64,000 nucleotides of DNA from Alphaproteobacteria bacterium (GTDB lineage Bacteria; Pseudomonadota; Alphaproteobacteria; Sphingomonadales; Sphingomonadaceae), in the NCBI GenBank assembly GCA_005883305.1, contig VBAC01000001.1:558001-622000 (forward strand), given 5' to 3'. Both the position numbers and the translations under genes were made by a program. Shown in pieces: positions 17,616 to 26,532 of this stretch; positions within the stretch are counted from its first letter, which is position 1, and the number at the start of each line of letters is the position of its first letter. Under the pieces are notes generated by a model. The model saw nothing but the letters and a program-made list of their open reading frames with translations. It did not search any database and was not told the origin of the DNA.

Positions 17616-17675
17616 AAACTCACATTCTCCCTGGGCGCTTCTATGGGCCGAGACCCTTATCCTGGCACTCGGTAT

Positions 17676-18653
17676 CTATACGGTAAGCGCCCCGTACAGT
17701 TCCTGAATATCCGATGGGAGCGCGGATTTGAAGGATAAGCGTTCCCGGGTCACCGGATGGATGAAGCCAAGCTCCGCTGCGTGAAGCGCCTGGCGGTGAA
17801 AGTTCAGCCTTTTCAATATCTCGCGGTGCGCGCCTCGCGGCCGGCCATAGGCCGGATCGCCGAGCAGGGGATGGCCGATCGAGGCCATGTGGACCCGAAC
17901 CTGGTGGGTCCGGCCCGTTTCGAGCCGGCATTCGACGAGCGCGGCGTCGGCGAGCGGCTCGACCAGGCGATAATGGGTCACCGCCCGTCTGCCCTGGCCT
18001 TTTTCGCAGACCGCGATCTTCTTGCGGTTGACCGGCGAGCGGGCGAGCGGGGCGTCGATCGTGCCCTTTGGCGGGATCGGCACGCCGCCGGTGATCGCCA
18101 GATAGACCCGATCGATGCGGTGCTTTGCGAATTGGGCGGCGAGGCCCTCGTGCGCCACGTCGGTCTTGGCGACCGCCAGCAGCCCCGACGTGTCCTTGTC
18201 GATCCGGTGGACGATCCCAGGCCGCGCCACCCCGCCGATGCCGGAGAGGCGCCCGGCGCAGTGGTGGAGCAGGGCGTTCACCAAAGTCCCGTCGAAATTG
18301 CCCGCCGCGGGATGGACGACCATGCCGGCCGGCTTGTCGACGATCAGCAGATGATCGTCCTCGAACACGATCTCGAGCGCGATGTCCTGCGCTTCGTTGT
18401 GGGCCGGCGTCGGGTCCGGAACCGAGACCTCGTAGAGGCCGGCCAGAGCCTTGGCCGCCGGATCGCGCACCGGTCCTTTTGGCCCGGTCACGTTTCCGGC
18501 GGAGATCAGCGCCTTCAGCCGCTCGCGCGACAGCGTCGGCACGACCGCCGCCAGCGCCCGGTCGAGCCGCCATCCGGCGCTGTCCTCGGCGATCGTGGCG
18601 ATGATGGTGGAATGGCCCCCCGGCATTGGAGAGGCGAGATGGGCATCCGGCAC
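17676..18653 (-). CDS. rluD: 23S rRNA pseudouridine synthase, RluD type
   Basis: Converts uridines in helix 69 of 23S rRNA to pseudouridine. The 325-residue protein has an N-terminal S4 RNA-binding domain (residues about 28-75, GWRLDRALAAVVPTLSRERLKALI) and the catalytic domain with the nucleophile aspartate in GIVHRIDKDTSGLL, the preceding IVDKPAGMVVHPAAG block and LETGRTHQVRVHM. Pairing of S4 domain and HRIDKDTSG is typical of RluD rather than RluA/RluC subgroups, though exact target uridines are inferred from the family. Divergent from the exported protein gene at 18731. Confidence 0.9.
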   Translation of the reverse strand: MPDAHLASPMPGGHSTIIATIAEDSAGWRLDRALAAVVPTLSRERLKALISAGNVTGPKGPVRDPAAKALAGLYEVSVPDPTPAHNEAQDIALEIVFEDDHLLIVDKPAGMVVHPAAGNFDGTLVNALLHHCAGRLSGIGGVARPGIVHRIDKDTSGLLAVAKTDVAHEGLAAQFAKHRIDRVYLAITGGVPIPPKGTIDAPLARSPVNRKKIAVCEKGQGRRAVTHYRLVEPLADAALVECRLETGRTHQVRVHMASIGHPLLGDPAYGRPRGAHREILKRLNFHRQALHAAELGFIHPVTRERLSFKSALPSDIQELYGALTV

Positions 18654-18730
18654 GTAATTTCAAGGTCCCCGCCCTTGCGTTTCGTGCGGCGATCCTCTCT
18701 AGATCGCGCGGCCGGAAGGGGGATTTTCCG

Positions 18731-19507
18731 ATGTTTTTTGCGCGTTTTCTTGCGCTTGGCCTGGCGCAATCGGCTTCGGCGCCGCTCGCGGTTCCCGCGA
18801 ACCAGTGGATCGTCGATTACAGCCGAACGGCCTGCACGCTCGCGCGGCGCGTGGGCGGTGAAGGTTCACCGATCGTCGCGTTCAACGCGCCCTATGGTTC
18901 GGAACCCGGCGAACTCGTCGTGCTTGAAGCCGGAAATGATCTGCAAGACCGCTTGACCGGCGAAGTACAGGTCAGGGCCGGCGATACGCCTGTCATCACC
19001 GCGCGGGCGTGGCGCGACCAGCGCAACGGCCGAACGATTTCGCACATGGCGTCGATGCCCGAAGATTTTCTCGATCGCATCGCCGGCGCCCGTCAGTTGA
19101 CCGTCAGCAAGGATGGCCAAGGCGTGGTCACCCTATCCCTGCCAAATCCACGGGAGGCGGTCGAGGCGCTGCTCCACTGCAATGACGACCTGCTGCAATC
19201 CTGGGGCATCGACGTCGCCGCGCGCCGCGCGCTCAGCCGCAAGGCACGGATGCGGAATTACGATTGGGCTTTCAATCTCATGCCGAGGGCCAGCACCTAC
19301 GTCATCCTGGCGGCAGACATATCCGAAGCGGGGAGGGCCACGGGATGCAGGATTCTGGTGTCCACCCGCAACCCACGTTTCGACAGCACGATCTGCGATC
19401 AGGTCCAAAGAGTGGCCCGGTTCGAGCCCGCATTGAACGCCCAGGCCCAGCCAGTCGCGGCTCAGTATGTGACGCCGGTCCGATGGAGCGTGGAAAGCGA
19501 TGACTAG
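18731..19507 (+). CDS. Exported protein with a TonB-C-like C-terminal domain
   Basis: A 258-residue protein starting at MFFARFLALGLAQSASA, a short signal peptide. The central part is unrecognised. The final 60 residues (GRATGCRILVSTRNPRFDST, then CDQVQRVARFEPALN, then VTPVRWSV) follow the TonB C-terminal pattern: a Cys-containing strand, a paired Cys in an ICxxV helix, an RFxPA turn and a final aromatic strand. The same module appears in three other proteins of this window, at 28505, 34916 and 51863. The longer frame from 18626 is rejected because it overlaps rluD upstream sequence and hides the signal peptide. Function unknown. Confidence 0.78.
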   Translation: MFFARFLALGLAQSASAPLAVPANQWIVDYSRTACTLARRVGGEGSPIVAFNAPYGSEPGELVVLEAGNDLQDRLTGEVQVRAGDTPVITARAWRDQRNGRTISHMASMPEDFLDRIAGARQLTVSKDGQGVVTLSLPNPREAVEALLHCNDDLLQSWGIDVAARRALSRKARMRNYDWAFNLMPRASTYVILAADISEAGRATGCRILVSTRNPRFDSTICDQVQRVARFEPALNAQAQPVAAQYVTPVRWSVESDD

Positions 19508-19572
19508 CGCCGCCCTTGCATCCCCGATTCGCCGGGGCCAATAGAGGTCATGATTCTCAGGGGCCTAGCCGC

Positions 19573-20208
19573 ATGAAATCCCACGAATTCGCTTCGCTGC
19601 TTTGCTCGCGCCTGTGCCACGACCTGCTTTCTCCCGTCGGCGCGCTCAATAACGGGATCGAGCTGCTCGCCGACGAGCACGACCCGGAGATGCGCGCGCG
19701 CTGCCTGGAGTTGCTCGGCGAGAGCGCTCGCGCTTCGGCCAACAAGCTCAAATTCTTCCGCTTGGCCTTCGGCGCCGCCGGCGGCTTCGCCGATGTGGTC
19801 GACACGCGCGAGGCGCGCTCGGCGATCGAGGGCCTGTTCGGCGGGGACGGACGGATCGAGCTCGGCTGGATGGTCGACGAGCCGACGATGAGCAAGGCGG
19901 CGCTGAAGGTGTTGCTCAATCTCGTGCTGATCGCCGGCGACGCGCTCGTTCGCGGCGGAACGCTCGACGTCGGCGCCGAAAGGCATGGCGACGGGCTCGA
20001 CATCGTCGTCCGGGCGGCCGGCAGCCGGATCGTGCTCGATCCCGAGCTTCGCCGCGTGCTGGTCGGCGAGACGGGCGAGGACGAGGTGGCGCCGCGCGCC
20101 GCCGCCGCCTGGCTCGCCCACAGCCTCGTCCAGGAGGGTGGCGGCAAGATCCAGGTCGCCGATGGCGAGGAAGGCATATTGATCGTCGGCGCGAGCCTTC
20201 CGGCCTGA
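19573..20208 (+). CDS. chpT: Histidine phosphotransferase ChpT
   Basis: A 211-residue dimeric phosphotransfer protein resembling a degenerate histidine kinase. The phosphorylated histidine is His16 in CSRLCHDLLSPVGALNNGIE, and the rest forms a vestigial ATPase-like fold lacking nucleotide boxes. In Caulobacter and relatives ChpT carries phosphate from CckA to CtrA and CpdR. The start MKSHEF at 19573 places the helix as in the family; the frame is open further up to 19516. It sits 71 bp before a cheA array, a neighbourhood that links cell-cycle phosphorelay and chemotaxis-type signalling genes. Confidence 0.93.
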   Translation: MKSHEFASLLCSRLCHDLLSPVGALNNGIELLADEHDPEMRARCLELLGESARASANKLKFFRLAFGAAGGFADVVDTREARSAIEGLFGGDGRIELGWMVDEPTMSKAALKVLLNLVLIAGDALVRGGTLDVGAERHGDGLDIVVRAAGSRIVLDPELRRVLVGETGEDEVAPRAAAAWLAHSLVQEGGGKIQVADGEEGILIVGASLPA

Positions 20209-20279
20209 TCCTAAGGCCGTGTGGAGCCGTGAGCGGGTAAACGGCTTCTTTACCAGAGCCTCGGCATAAGCCGGGGAGC

Positions 20280-22616
20280 ATGAACGACCTGATCAACGAC
20301 TTCATCGCCGAAACGCGCGACATGGCCCAGGCCTTGTCGGGCGCCATCGTCGCGTGGGAGGCCGCGCCCCAAGACCGGGACCGGCTCGACGAGATTTTCC
20401 GCTTCGTCCACACCGTCAAGGGCAATTGCGGCTTCTTCGACCTCGCCCGGCTCGAGGCGCTGAGCCACGCGGCCGAGGGCGCTTTGGCGGAGGTTCGCGC
20501 CGGCAAGCGAGTCGCCGACACCAGGCTGGTCAACGCCGTGCTCGCGATCATCGACCGGATCGGAGAGCTGGTGCTTGCGCTCGAAACCGGGGAATCGCTG
20601 GCGAGCGAGGACGACGAGCCGTTGATCGCCGCGCTTTCCGAGCAGGCCCCGGCAACGATCGTCGCCGAGGTGATGCCGTCCCCCGAGATGGAGGGCAAGA
20701 AAGCGCTCCGCTCGATCCGCCTGTCGGTCGACCTGCTCGACCGGATGATGAGCGGCGTTTCCGACGCGGTGCTGGCGCGCAACGAGCTTGCCCGGCGCCT
20801 GCGCGACGCGCCGCGCGACGTCGCCGTCGAGGCGGCGTTCGAGCGAGTCTCGGCCTGCATCGCCGAAATCCGCGACGGAATCACCCGCACACGGATGCAG
20901 CGCATCGACGCGCTCTTCTCCGGCCTGCCGCGCCTGGTCCGCGATCTCTCGGCCGAGCTCGGCAAGCAGGTCCGGCTCGAGGCGGACGGCGGCGACGTCG
21001 AGCTCGACCGCGAAATGCTGGAGATGATCCGCGATCCGCTGACGCACATGGTGCGCAATGCGATCGATCACGGCATCGAGAATGCGCAGGAGCGTTCGGC
21101 CGCGGGCAAGAGCGGCTTCGGCACGCTCAAGGTCTCGGCCCGCCAGGCCGGCAACCAGATTTTGATCGAGATCGCGGACGACGGTCGCGGAATCGACGGC
21201 GAGGCGCTCGTCCGCAAGGCGCGCGGCGCCGGCCTGATCACCGCCGAGCAGGCCGAGAAGCTCACTCCGGCGCAGAAGATCGCGCTCGTCTTCCTGCCCA
21301 GCCTGTCGACGGCACAGGAGGTCACCGCCATTTCCGGCCGCGGTGTCGGCATGGACGTGGTGCGCGCCAATATCGAGCGGATCGGCGGCGTGGTGGACAT
21401 CGACAGCCGGCTCAACCAGGGCGTTCGCCTGATCATCCGCGTCCCGCTGACGCTCACCATCATCCCCGCCCTCACGGTTAGCGCTGGCCGCCAGGTCTTC
21501 GCCGTGCCGCGCTCGGCGATCGACGAAATCCTGAGGACCGGACCGGTCACGATCGAGCGGGTCGGCGACGCCGAGGTCGCGACCGTCCGCGGCCGGAGGG
21601 TGCCCCTGATCGGCCTCGCCGCCCTGCTAGGCATCGAGAGCGACGCGCCGCGCGACCAGGGCCGTCTCGTCCTGCTCAAGCCGGCCGGCGGCGAAGTCTA
21701 TGCGCTCGCCGTGGATGCCGTGCACGATCACGAGGAGCTCGTGGTCAAGCCCGCCGCCCCGGCGGTGATGGTCGCGGGCCTCTATGCCGGAACGACGCTT
21801 GCCGACGACGGAAGCCCGATCTTGCTGCTCGACCCCTCGGGCGTCGCCAAGCGCGCCGGAGTCGACTTCACCGAGAGCGAGATCAACCGCGCCTTGCTCG
21901 CCGCGACCGCCGAGGCCGAGACGGTCCGCGAGACGAGCCTGCTCCTGTTCCGGACGCTCGAAGGCGCCCGGCGTGCCGTTCCCGTGTCGCTGGTCGAGCG
22001 GATCGAGGACGTGCCCTGCGCCGCCGTTGCCCACAGCGCCGGGCGGCTGCGAGTCTCGATCGGCGATCGGATCCTGCCGCTGGCGGGCTGCGACGGTGTC
22101 CCTTCCGAGGGCAAGCTTCGAATCCTGCGCCTGACCGACGGAGTGAGCGAGATCGCCTACGGCTTCGCCGAGGTGATCGACATTCGCGCGCTGCGCCTGG
22201 AATCCCAGCCCGCGCCGGCGCCCGGCGAGGTTGGCGGCGTGGCGCTGATCGACGGCGAGCAGATCGAGCTGATCGATCCGCACTGGCTGTTCGCCACGCA
22301 TGTCGGGCGCGAAGCGGCGGAGGGCGAGCAGCCGGTCTGCGCGTTGCCCGAGGGCGACCCGTGGATCGACGCCATGCTGCGCCCGCTGGTCGAGAACCTC
22401 GGCTATCGAATCGTCGCCGCGCGGGAGGGCGTGAGCGCCGACATCCTCATCCTCTCCGAGGATAGCGGCGCGGAGGCGCCGCTATCCGCCGGCCAGGTGG
22501 TTCGGCTGCGCTCGAGGCTCGAGCCGGCAGAGAAAGATAGCATCTACCGCTACGACCGGGCCGCCTTGATCGGCGCGCTGAGCAGGGGCGCCGCGAGGGG
22601 GAAGGCCAATGTCTGA
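20280..22616 (+). CDS. cheA: Chemotaxis histidine kinase CheA
   Basis: A 778-residue hybrid-scaffold kinase that autophosphorylates and passes phosphate to CheY and CheB. Domains in order: HPt (about 1-105, His44 in FVHTVKGNCGFF), a short linker, dimerisation helices (about 145-205), the ATPase core (HMVRNAIDHGIE, ADDGRGID, SGRGVGMDVV, about 250-395), and a CheW-like domain (about 400-535). A second, weaker CheW-like stretch and a degenerate tail (about 540-778) extend beyond ordinary CheA. A separate CheY-binding P2 domain is not evident. Overlaps cheW by 8 bp. Confidence 0.93.
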   Translation: MNDLINDFIAETRDMAQALSGAIVAWEAAPQDRDRLDEIFRFVHTVKGNCGFFDLARLEALSHAAEGALAEVRAGKRVADTRLVNAVLAIIDRIGELVLALETGESLASEDDEPLIAALSEQAPATIVAEVMPSPEMEGKKALRSIRLSVDLLDRMMSGVSDAVLARNELARRLRDAPRDVAVEAAFERVSACIAEIRDGITRTRMQRIDALFSGLPRLVRDLSAELGKQVRLEADGGDVELDREMLEMIRDPLTHMVRNAIDHGIENAQERSAAGKSGFGTLKVSARQAGNQILIEIADDGRGIDGEALVRKARGAGLITAEQAEKLTPAQKIALVFLPSLSTAQEVTAISGRGVGMDVVRANIERIGGVVDIDSRLNQGVRLIIRVPLTLTIIPALTVSAGRQVFAVPRSAIDEILRTGPVTIERVGDAEVATVRGRRVPLIGLAALLGIESDAPRDQGRLVLLKPAGGEVYALAVDAVHDHEELVVKPAAPAVMVAGLYAGTTLADDGSPILLLDPSGVAKRAGVDFTESEINRALLAATAEAETVRETSLLLFRTLEGARRAVPVSLVERIEDVPCAAVAHSAGRLRVSIGDRILPLAGCDGVPSEGKLRILRLTDGVSEIAYGFAEVIDIRALRLESQPAPAPGEVGGVALIDGEQIELIDPHWLFATHVGREAAEGEQPVCALPEGDPWIDAMLRPLVENLGYRIVAAREGVSADILILSEDSGAEAPLSAGQVVRLRSRLEPAEKDSIYRYDRAALIGALSRGAARGKANV

Positions 22617-23046
22617 GCTGTTGTTGATCGCCAGCCTCGCCGGGCGGCGAATCGCCTTTCCGGCCGCCGCCGTCGAAGCCGTCGTGGAGCTCGAAGGGAT
22701 CACTCCGGCACCGGGCGCCGCGCCGCACGTCGCGGGCCTGTCGGCGCTGCGCAGCCGGGTCCTCACCGTGATCGACGCTTTGGCCGCGCTCGATCTCGGC
22801 AAGCGCGAAAACGAGGCCGCGCGCGATGCGATCGTCGTTCCGTGCGACGGCCACAATTACGCGCTGCTCGTCGACGACGTCGAGGACGTGGTGGAAGCGG
22901 ACGGACAGCGCTCGCCCATCGCCGCGCCGGTCGGCGCCGGCTGGGACCGGGTCGCGATGGGCACCGTCGAGGCGGGCGGCGAGCTGTTCCTGCTCGTCGA
23001 CCCTTATTCGCTGATCGCCGGTCCCGCGGCCGCCCATGCGGCATGA
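22609..23046 (+). CDS. cheW: Chemotaxis coupling protein CheW
   Basis: A 145-residue CheW fold that would tether CheA to receptor arrays. The sequence LLIASLAGRRIAFPAAAVEA, the turn block VAGLSALRSRVLTVIDALAALDLG and NYALLVDDVEDVVE are the expected subdomains. The start ATG at 22609 overlaps the cheA stop by 8 bp, indicating coupled translation. No receptor (MCP) gene accompanies it in this window, so receptors must be encoded elsewhere. Confidence 0.93.
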   Translation: MSELLLIASLAGRRIAFPAAAVEAVVELEGITPAPGAAPHVAGLSALRSRVLTVIDALAALDLGKRENEAARDAIVVPCDGHNYALLVDDVEDVVEADGQRSPIAAPVGAGWDRVAMGTVEAGGELFLLVDPYSLIAGPAAAHAA

Positions 23047-23110
23047 GGCCTTAATCCGATGCTTACGACTCCGCCGCTAGGCCCGGGTTCTGCGTAAGGG
23101 GGAATGCGTG

Positions 23111-23473
23111 ATGAAGACATGCCTGGTCGTCGACGATAGCAAGGTGATACGAAAGGTCGCCCGGCACATCCTCGAAACGCTCGATTTCAACGTGGAGGAG
23201 GCCGAGGACGGCCGCGATGCGCTGACCCGCTGCGAGGCGGGGATGCCGGACGTGATCCTCCTCGACTGGAACATGCCGGTGATGAGCGGGATGGAGTTCC
23301 TTCGGGCGCTGCGCGGCGGCCCCACCGTCCAGCCGAAGGTCGTCTTTTGCACCACCGAGAACGACATCGCCCATATCCGCGCGGCGATCGAAGCCGGCGC
23401 CGACGAATATGTGATGAAGCCTTTCGACCGCGACACGCTCCAATCCAAGCTGCAGATCGTCGGAGTCGCGTGA
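23111..23473 (+). CDS. cheY: Single-domain response regulator CheY
   Basis: A 120-residue receiver-only protein. Acidic pair Asp8/Asp9 (VVDDS), phosphoacceptor Asp52 (LLDWNMPVMSG), Thr81 or Thr82 in CTTEN and Lys103 (VMKPF) are all in place, so it is fully active by sequence. ATG at 23111 is taken as start; a GTG one codon earlier is equally in frame. A GGGGGAA leader precedes it. It ends in a GTGA overlap with cheB. Confidence 0.93.
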   Translation: MKTCLVVDDSKVIRKVARHILETLDFNVEEAEDGRDALTRCEAGMPDVILLDWNMPVMSGMEFLRALRGGPTVQPKVVFCTTENDIAHIRAAIEAGADEYVMKPFDRDTLQSKLQIVGVA

Positions 23474-24567
23474 ACCTCGGCACGACATTCGCGCGCCGGC
23501 CGCCGGACAAGGTTTCCGAGCCGCCGCTTCGCGTGATGATCGTCGACGATTCGACGGTCGCGCGGGCGGTGCTGTCGCGGATGATCGGTGCGCATGAGGG
23601 TTTCGAAATCGCCGCTCTGGCGGGGAGCGCGCATGAGGCGCTCGAGGCGCTCAAATCGGTGCGGGTGGACATCATCCTGCTCGACGTCGAAATGCCCGGG
23701 GCGAGCGGGATCGACGCGCTTCCGGAAATCATCCGCAAGGGACGGGGGGCGCGTGTCCTGATCGTTTCCTCGATGGCCGAGGAGGGCGCGGAGGTAACCG
23801 TCAAGGCGCTTGCGCTGGGGGCCGCCGACGCGCTCCCAAAGCCGGGCGTCGGCAATTTCGCCGGGCGCTTCAGCGAGATCCTGGCCGATCGCCTTCGCCG
23901 CATCGGCGCCGCCACCCGCGACCCCGCGGGCGGAGCGGCGTCCGACCAAGGCGCGATCCGCCTGATCGAGATGAGCGAAGGCCCGATCGGCTGCGTTGCG
24001 CTCGCTGCGTCGACCGGTGGCCTCCACGCCCTATTCGAGTTCCTCCGGCCGCTACCGAGGCCGATCGGAGCGCCGATCCTCGTCACCCAGCATTTGCCGC
24101 CGATCTTCATGATCCACTTCGCCCGCCAGCTCGCCAACGCCTCGGGCCGCAAGGCGGTGGTGGTGGACGACGGCGATCCGCTCGAGAACGACGTCATCCA
24201 CGTCGCGCCCGGCGACGCGCACCTGTGCCTCAATCAAACCAGCGACGGCGTCAGGGTGAAGCTCGACCGGCGCCGCGCGTCGAGCGGCTGCCTCCCTTCC
24301 GCCGATCCCATGCTCGAATCGGTGGCCGAGATTTTCGGCGCCGCCGGCATCGGCGTGATGCTGAGCGGGATGGGCCGCGACGGCCTGATCGGTTCGCGCC
24401 GGATCGTGGATTCGGGCGGCGCGATGCTCGCTCAGGACCGCCATAGCGCCGCCATCTGGGGCATGCCGCGCGGAGTCGCCGAATCCGGGCTCGCTTCGGC
24501 CGTCATGCCGCCCGCCGATCTCGCCCGGCGAATTGCCCAGCGACTGGAGACCAATAAGTGGAAATAA
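23470..24567 (+). CDS. cheB: Protein-glutamate methylesterase CheB
   Basis: Receiver plus methylesterase/deamidase acting on chemoreceptors. Of 365 residues, about 20-140 form the receiver (Asp72 in LLDVEMPG), and about 173-360 the esterase with Ser181 (AASTGG), His208 (VTQHLPP) and Asp304 (SGMGRDG). The GTG at 23470 is the start because it overlaps the cheY TGA as GTGA and directly precedes the family N-terminus; the longer frame runs through cheY. The first 20 residues (ARRPPDKVSEPP) are an extra basic leader. Overlaps cheR by 10 bp. Confidence 0.94.
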   Translation: MNLGTTFARRPPDKVSEPPLRVMIVDDSTVARAVLSRMIGAHEGFEIAALAGSAHEALEALKSVRVDIILLDVEMPGASGIDALPEIIRKGRGARVLIVSSMAEEGAEVTVKALALGAADALPKPGVGNFAGRFSEILADRLRRIGAATRDPAGGAASDQGAIRLIEMSEGPIGCVALAASTGGLHALFEFLRPLPRPIGAPILVTQHLPPIFMIHFARQLANASGRKAVVVDDGDPLENDVIHVAPGDAHLCLNQTSDGVRVKLDRRRASSGCLPSADPMLESVAEIFGAAGIGVMLSGMGRDGLIGSRRIVDSGGAMLAQDRHSAAIWGMPRGVAESGLASAVMPPADLARRIAQRLETNKWK

Positions 24568-25406
24568 GTGATTCCTCCCGTCGCATTCTCGCCAGCCTCC
24601 TCGAGGCGCGGACCGGGCAGCAGCTGTCGATGAACCGCCGTTGGCGGATCGACACCGCGCTCGCCGCGATCATGCGCGAGCGCGGCTTCACGTCGATCGA
24701 CCAGCTCGTCGCGCGGCTCGTATCCGGCGCGGACTCAGCCCTTTCGCAGCAGGTGATCGAGGCGCTGCTCAACAACGAGACCTATTTCTTCCGCGATCGG
24801 CTGCCCTTCGACATGCTGCTTGCGGGCCCGGTGAAGCGGCTCGAACATGCCCGCCGCCGCGAGCGCAAACTTTCGATCTGGAGCGCCGGCTGCTCGACCG
24901 GGCAGGAAGCCTATTCGCTGGCCATGGCCTTCGCCGACGAAGCGGCGCGCTGGCAGGGCTGGACGATCGAGATCGTCGGCACCGACCTTTCGGGCTCGGC
25001 GATCGAGCGCGCGCGCAAGGGGGTCTATTCGCAGTTCGAGGTCCAGCGCGGGCTTCCGGTGATGCAGATGATCCGCTGGTTCGCCGAGCTCGGCGGCGGC
25101 GACTGGCAGGCCAGCCAGAAGCTTCGCGACAAGGTCCGCTTCGAGGTTCGCAACCTTATCGAGCCGCCGCCCCACCCGGGCAAGTTCGACATCGTTTTGT
25201 GCCGCAACGTCCTGCTCTATTTCGCGCCGGATATGCGGCGGCTGGCGTTCAGCCGGCTGGCCGACGCCTGCCACGCGGATGGAACGCTGATGCTCGGGGC
25301 CGGAGAGACGGTGATCGGCCAGACCGACCGCTTCGTCTCCGATCCCGAATGCCGCGGGCTGTATCTTCCCGCCCAGCCTCGGGAGGCTCAGGCCCGGGTC
25401 GCCTAG
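24558..25406 (+). CDS. cheR: Chemotaxis protein methyltransferase CheR
   Basis: S-adenosylmethionine-dependent methylation of receptor glutamates. The 282-residue protein has the small N-terminal helical domain (about 1-75) and the methyltransferase domain with the NNETYFFRD start, the SAM-binding WSAGCSTGQEAYSLA, EIVGTDLS, and FDIVLCRNVLLYF. GTG at 24558 is used as start, inside the end of cheB. There is no C-terminal TPR extension. Together with cheB it implies that methylatable receptors exist elsewhere in the genome. Confidence 0.94.
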   Translation: MEISDSSRRILASLLEARTGQQLSMNRRWRIDTALAAIMRERGFTSIDQLVARLVSGADSALSQQVIEALLNNETYFFRDRLPFDMLLAGPVKRLEHARRRERKLSIWSAGCSTGQEAYSLAMAFADEAARWQGWTIEIVGTDLSGSAIERARKGVYSQFEVQRGLPVMQMIRWFAELGGGDWQASQKLRDKVRFEVRNLIEPPPHPGKFDIVLCRNVLLYFAPDMRRLAFSRLADACHADGTLMLGAGETVIGQTDRFVSDPECRGLYLPAQPREAQARVA

Positions 25407-25444
25407 GGCTTGACGCATCGGCCCTTTTGGCGCGCTAAAGGGGC

Positions 25445-26140
25445 GTGGACGGGATCATCGACACCCCCTCGCCGAACTTCGACGAGCGCAATGCCGCGGT
25501 CTCGATGGTCGTGCTCCACTATACCGGGATGAAGGACGCGGAGTCGGCGATCGCCCGGCTGTGCGACCCGGAAGCAAGAGTGTCCGCCCATTATCTGATC
25601 GCCGAAGACGGCACGATCGTTCGCATGGTCGCCGAGGACAAGCGCGCCTGGCACGCGGGGCTTTCCTGGTGGCGCGGAGTCCAGGGCGTGAACGCCTGCT
25701 CGATCGGCATCGAGATCGTCAATCCGGGCCACGAATTCGGCTACCGCCCCTTCACCGAGGCGCAGATGGAGGCGCTTCTGCCCCTGCTCGCGGGGATCGT
25801 GGAGCGCCACCAGGTCCCGCCCGCCAACGTCGTCGGCCATTCCGACGTCGCGCCGGCGCGCAAGGAGGATCCGGGCGAGCTGTTCGACTGGGGCCGGCTT
25901 GCCCGGCACGGGCTCGCCGTCGCCCGGCCGGCGAGGAACCTCGTCGACCCGCACTGGACCGACGGCGGGTTCCTGCTGGCGCTCGAGCGCTATGGCTATG
26001 ACGTTCGCGATCCCGACAAGGCGGTGATCGCCTTCCAGCGCCGCTTCCGCCCCGAGCTGATCGACGGAACGATCGACGGCGAGTGCCGGGCGGTGCTGCT
26101 TCAGCTCCTCTTGGACCGCGAGCGCGGGATCGGTATATAG
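25445..26140 (+). CDS. N-acetylmuramoyl-L-alanine amidase, AmpD/AmiD-like
   Basis: Peptidoglycan amidase of 231 residues: an Amidase_2 domain (about 15-160) with zinc ligands in VVLHYTGM, the WHAG block (AWHAGLSWWRG) and GHSDVAPARKEDPG, followed by a peptidoglycan-binding-like C-terminal helix region (KAVIAFQRRFRPELIDG). No signal peptide is seen, which suits a cytoplasmic AmpD-type role in cell-wall recycling, though AmiD-like enzymes share the layout. The start is a GTG at 25445. Its last codons and stop carry the promoter of rnpB. Confidence 0.9.
   Translation: MDGIIDTPSPNFDERNAAVSMVVLHYTGMKDAESAIARLCDPEARVSAHYLIAEDGTIVRMVAEDKRAWHAGLSWWRGVQGVNACSIGIEIVNPGHEFGYRPFTEAQMEALLPLLAGIVERHQVPPANVVGHSDVAPARKEDPGELFDWGRLARHGLAVARPARNLVDPHWTDGGFLLALERYGYDVRDPDKAVIAFQRRFRPELIDGTIDGECRAVLLQLLLDRERGIGI
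26111..26139 (+). promoter_or_regulatory. Promoter of rnpB, inside the end of the amidase gene
   Basis: TTGGAC (26111-26116), 17-bp spacer, TATATA (26134-26139). The predicted transcript start falls at about 26146, the first base of the RNase P RNA P1 helix. The -10 box overlaps the amidase stop codon (26138-26140). Confidence 0.8.
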
Positions 26141-26145
26141 GCCGC

Positions 26146-26524
26146 GCCAGAGGGTCGGGCGGCCGCGGCCCCGCGCAAGCGGGGGCGAGGAAAGTCCGGG
26201 CTCCATGGAACGACGGTGCCGGCTAACGGCCGGCGGGGGCGACCCCAGGGAAAGTGCCACAGAAAGCAATCCACCGCGTCTCGGCGCGGCAAGGTCGAAA
26301 GGGTGCGGTAAGAGCGCACCGCGTCTCCGGCAACGGAGACGGCACGGTAAACCCCACCGGGAGCAAGACCGAATAGGGGCGGCACATGGGCTTCGTTCCG
26401 GCTCGTCGCCCGGGTTGGTTGCTTGAGGGGCGGAGCGATCCGCCTCCTAGAGGAATGGCCGCCCATCCACCTGCGCTCTTCGAGCTATGGCGGAGGACAG
26501 AACCCGGCTTACAGACCCTCTGGC
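26146..26524 (+). ncRNA. rnpB: RNase P RNA, type A
   Basis: Catalytic RNA that matures the 5' ends of tRNAs. Ends are set by the P1 helix: GCCAGAGGGTC at 26146-26156 pairs exactly with GACCCTCTGGC at 26514-26524. Inside are the conserved core GAGGAAAGTCCGGGCTCC (P4 strand and J3/4) near the 5' end, CCCAGGGAAAGTGCCACAGAAA, and the 3' P4 partner with ACAGAACCCGGCTTA. A run of six T follows directly after P1 as terminator. At 379 nt it has normal bacterial type-A size. Confidence 0.96.
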
Positions 26525-26532
26525 ATTTTTTC

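Noticed and set aside
19573..25406. A complete motility locus
   Set aside because: Only the signalling genes are present; no flagellin, motor, basal-body or receptor gene occurs in the window.
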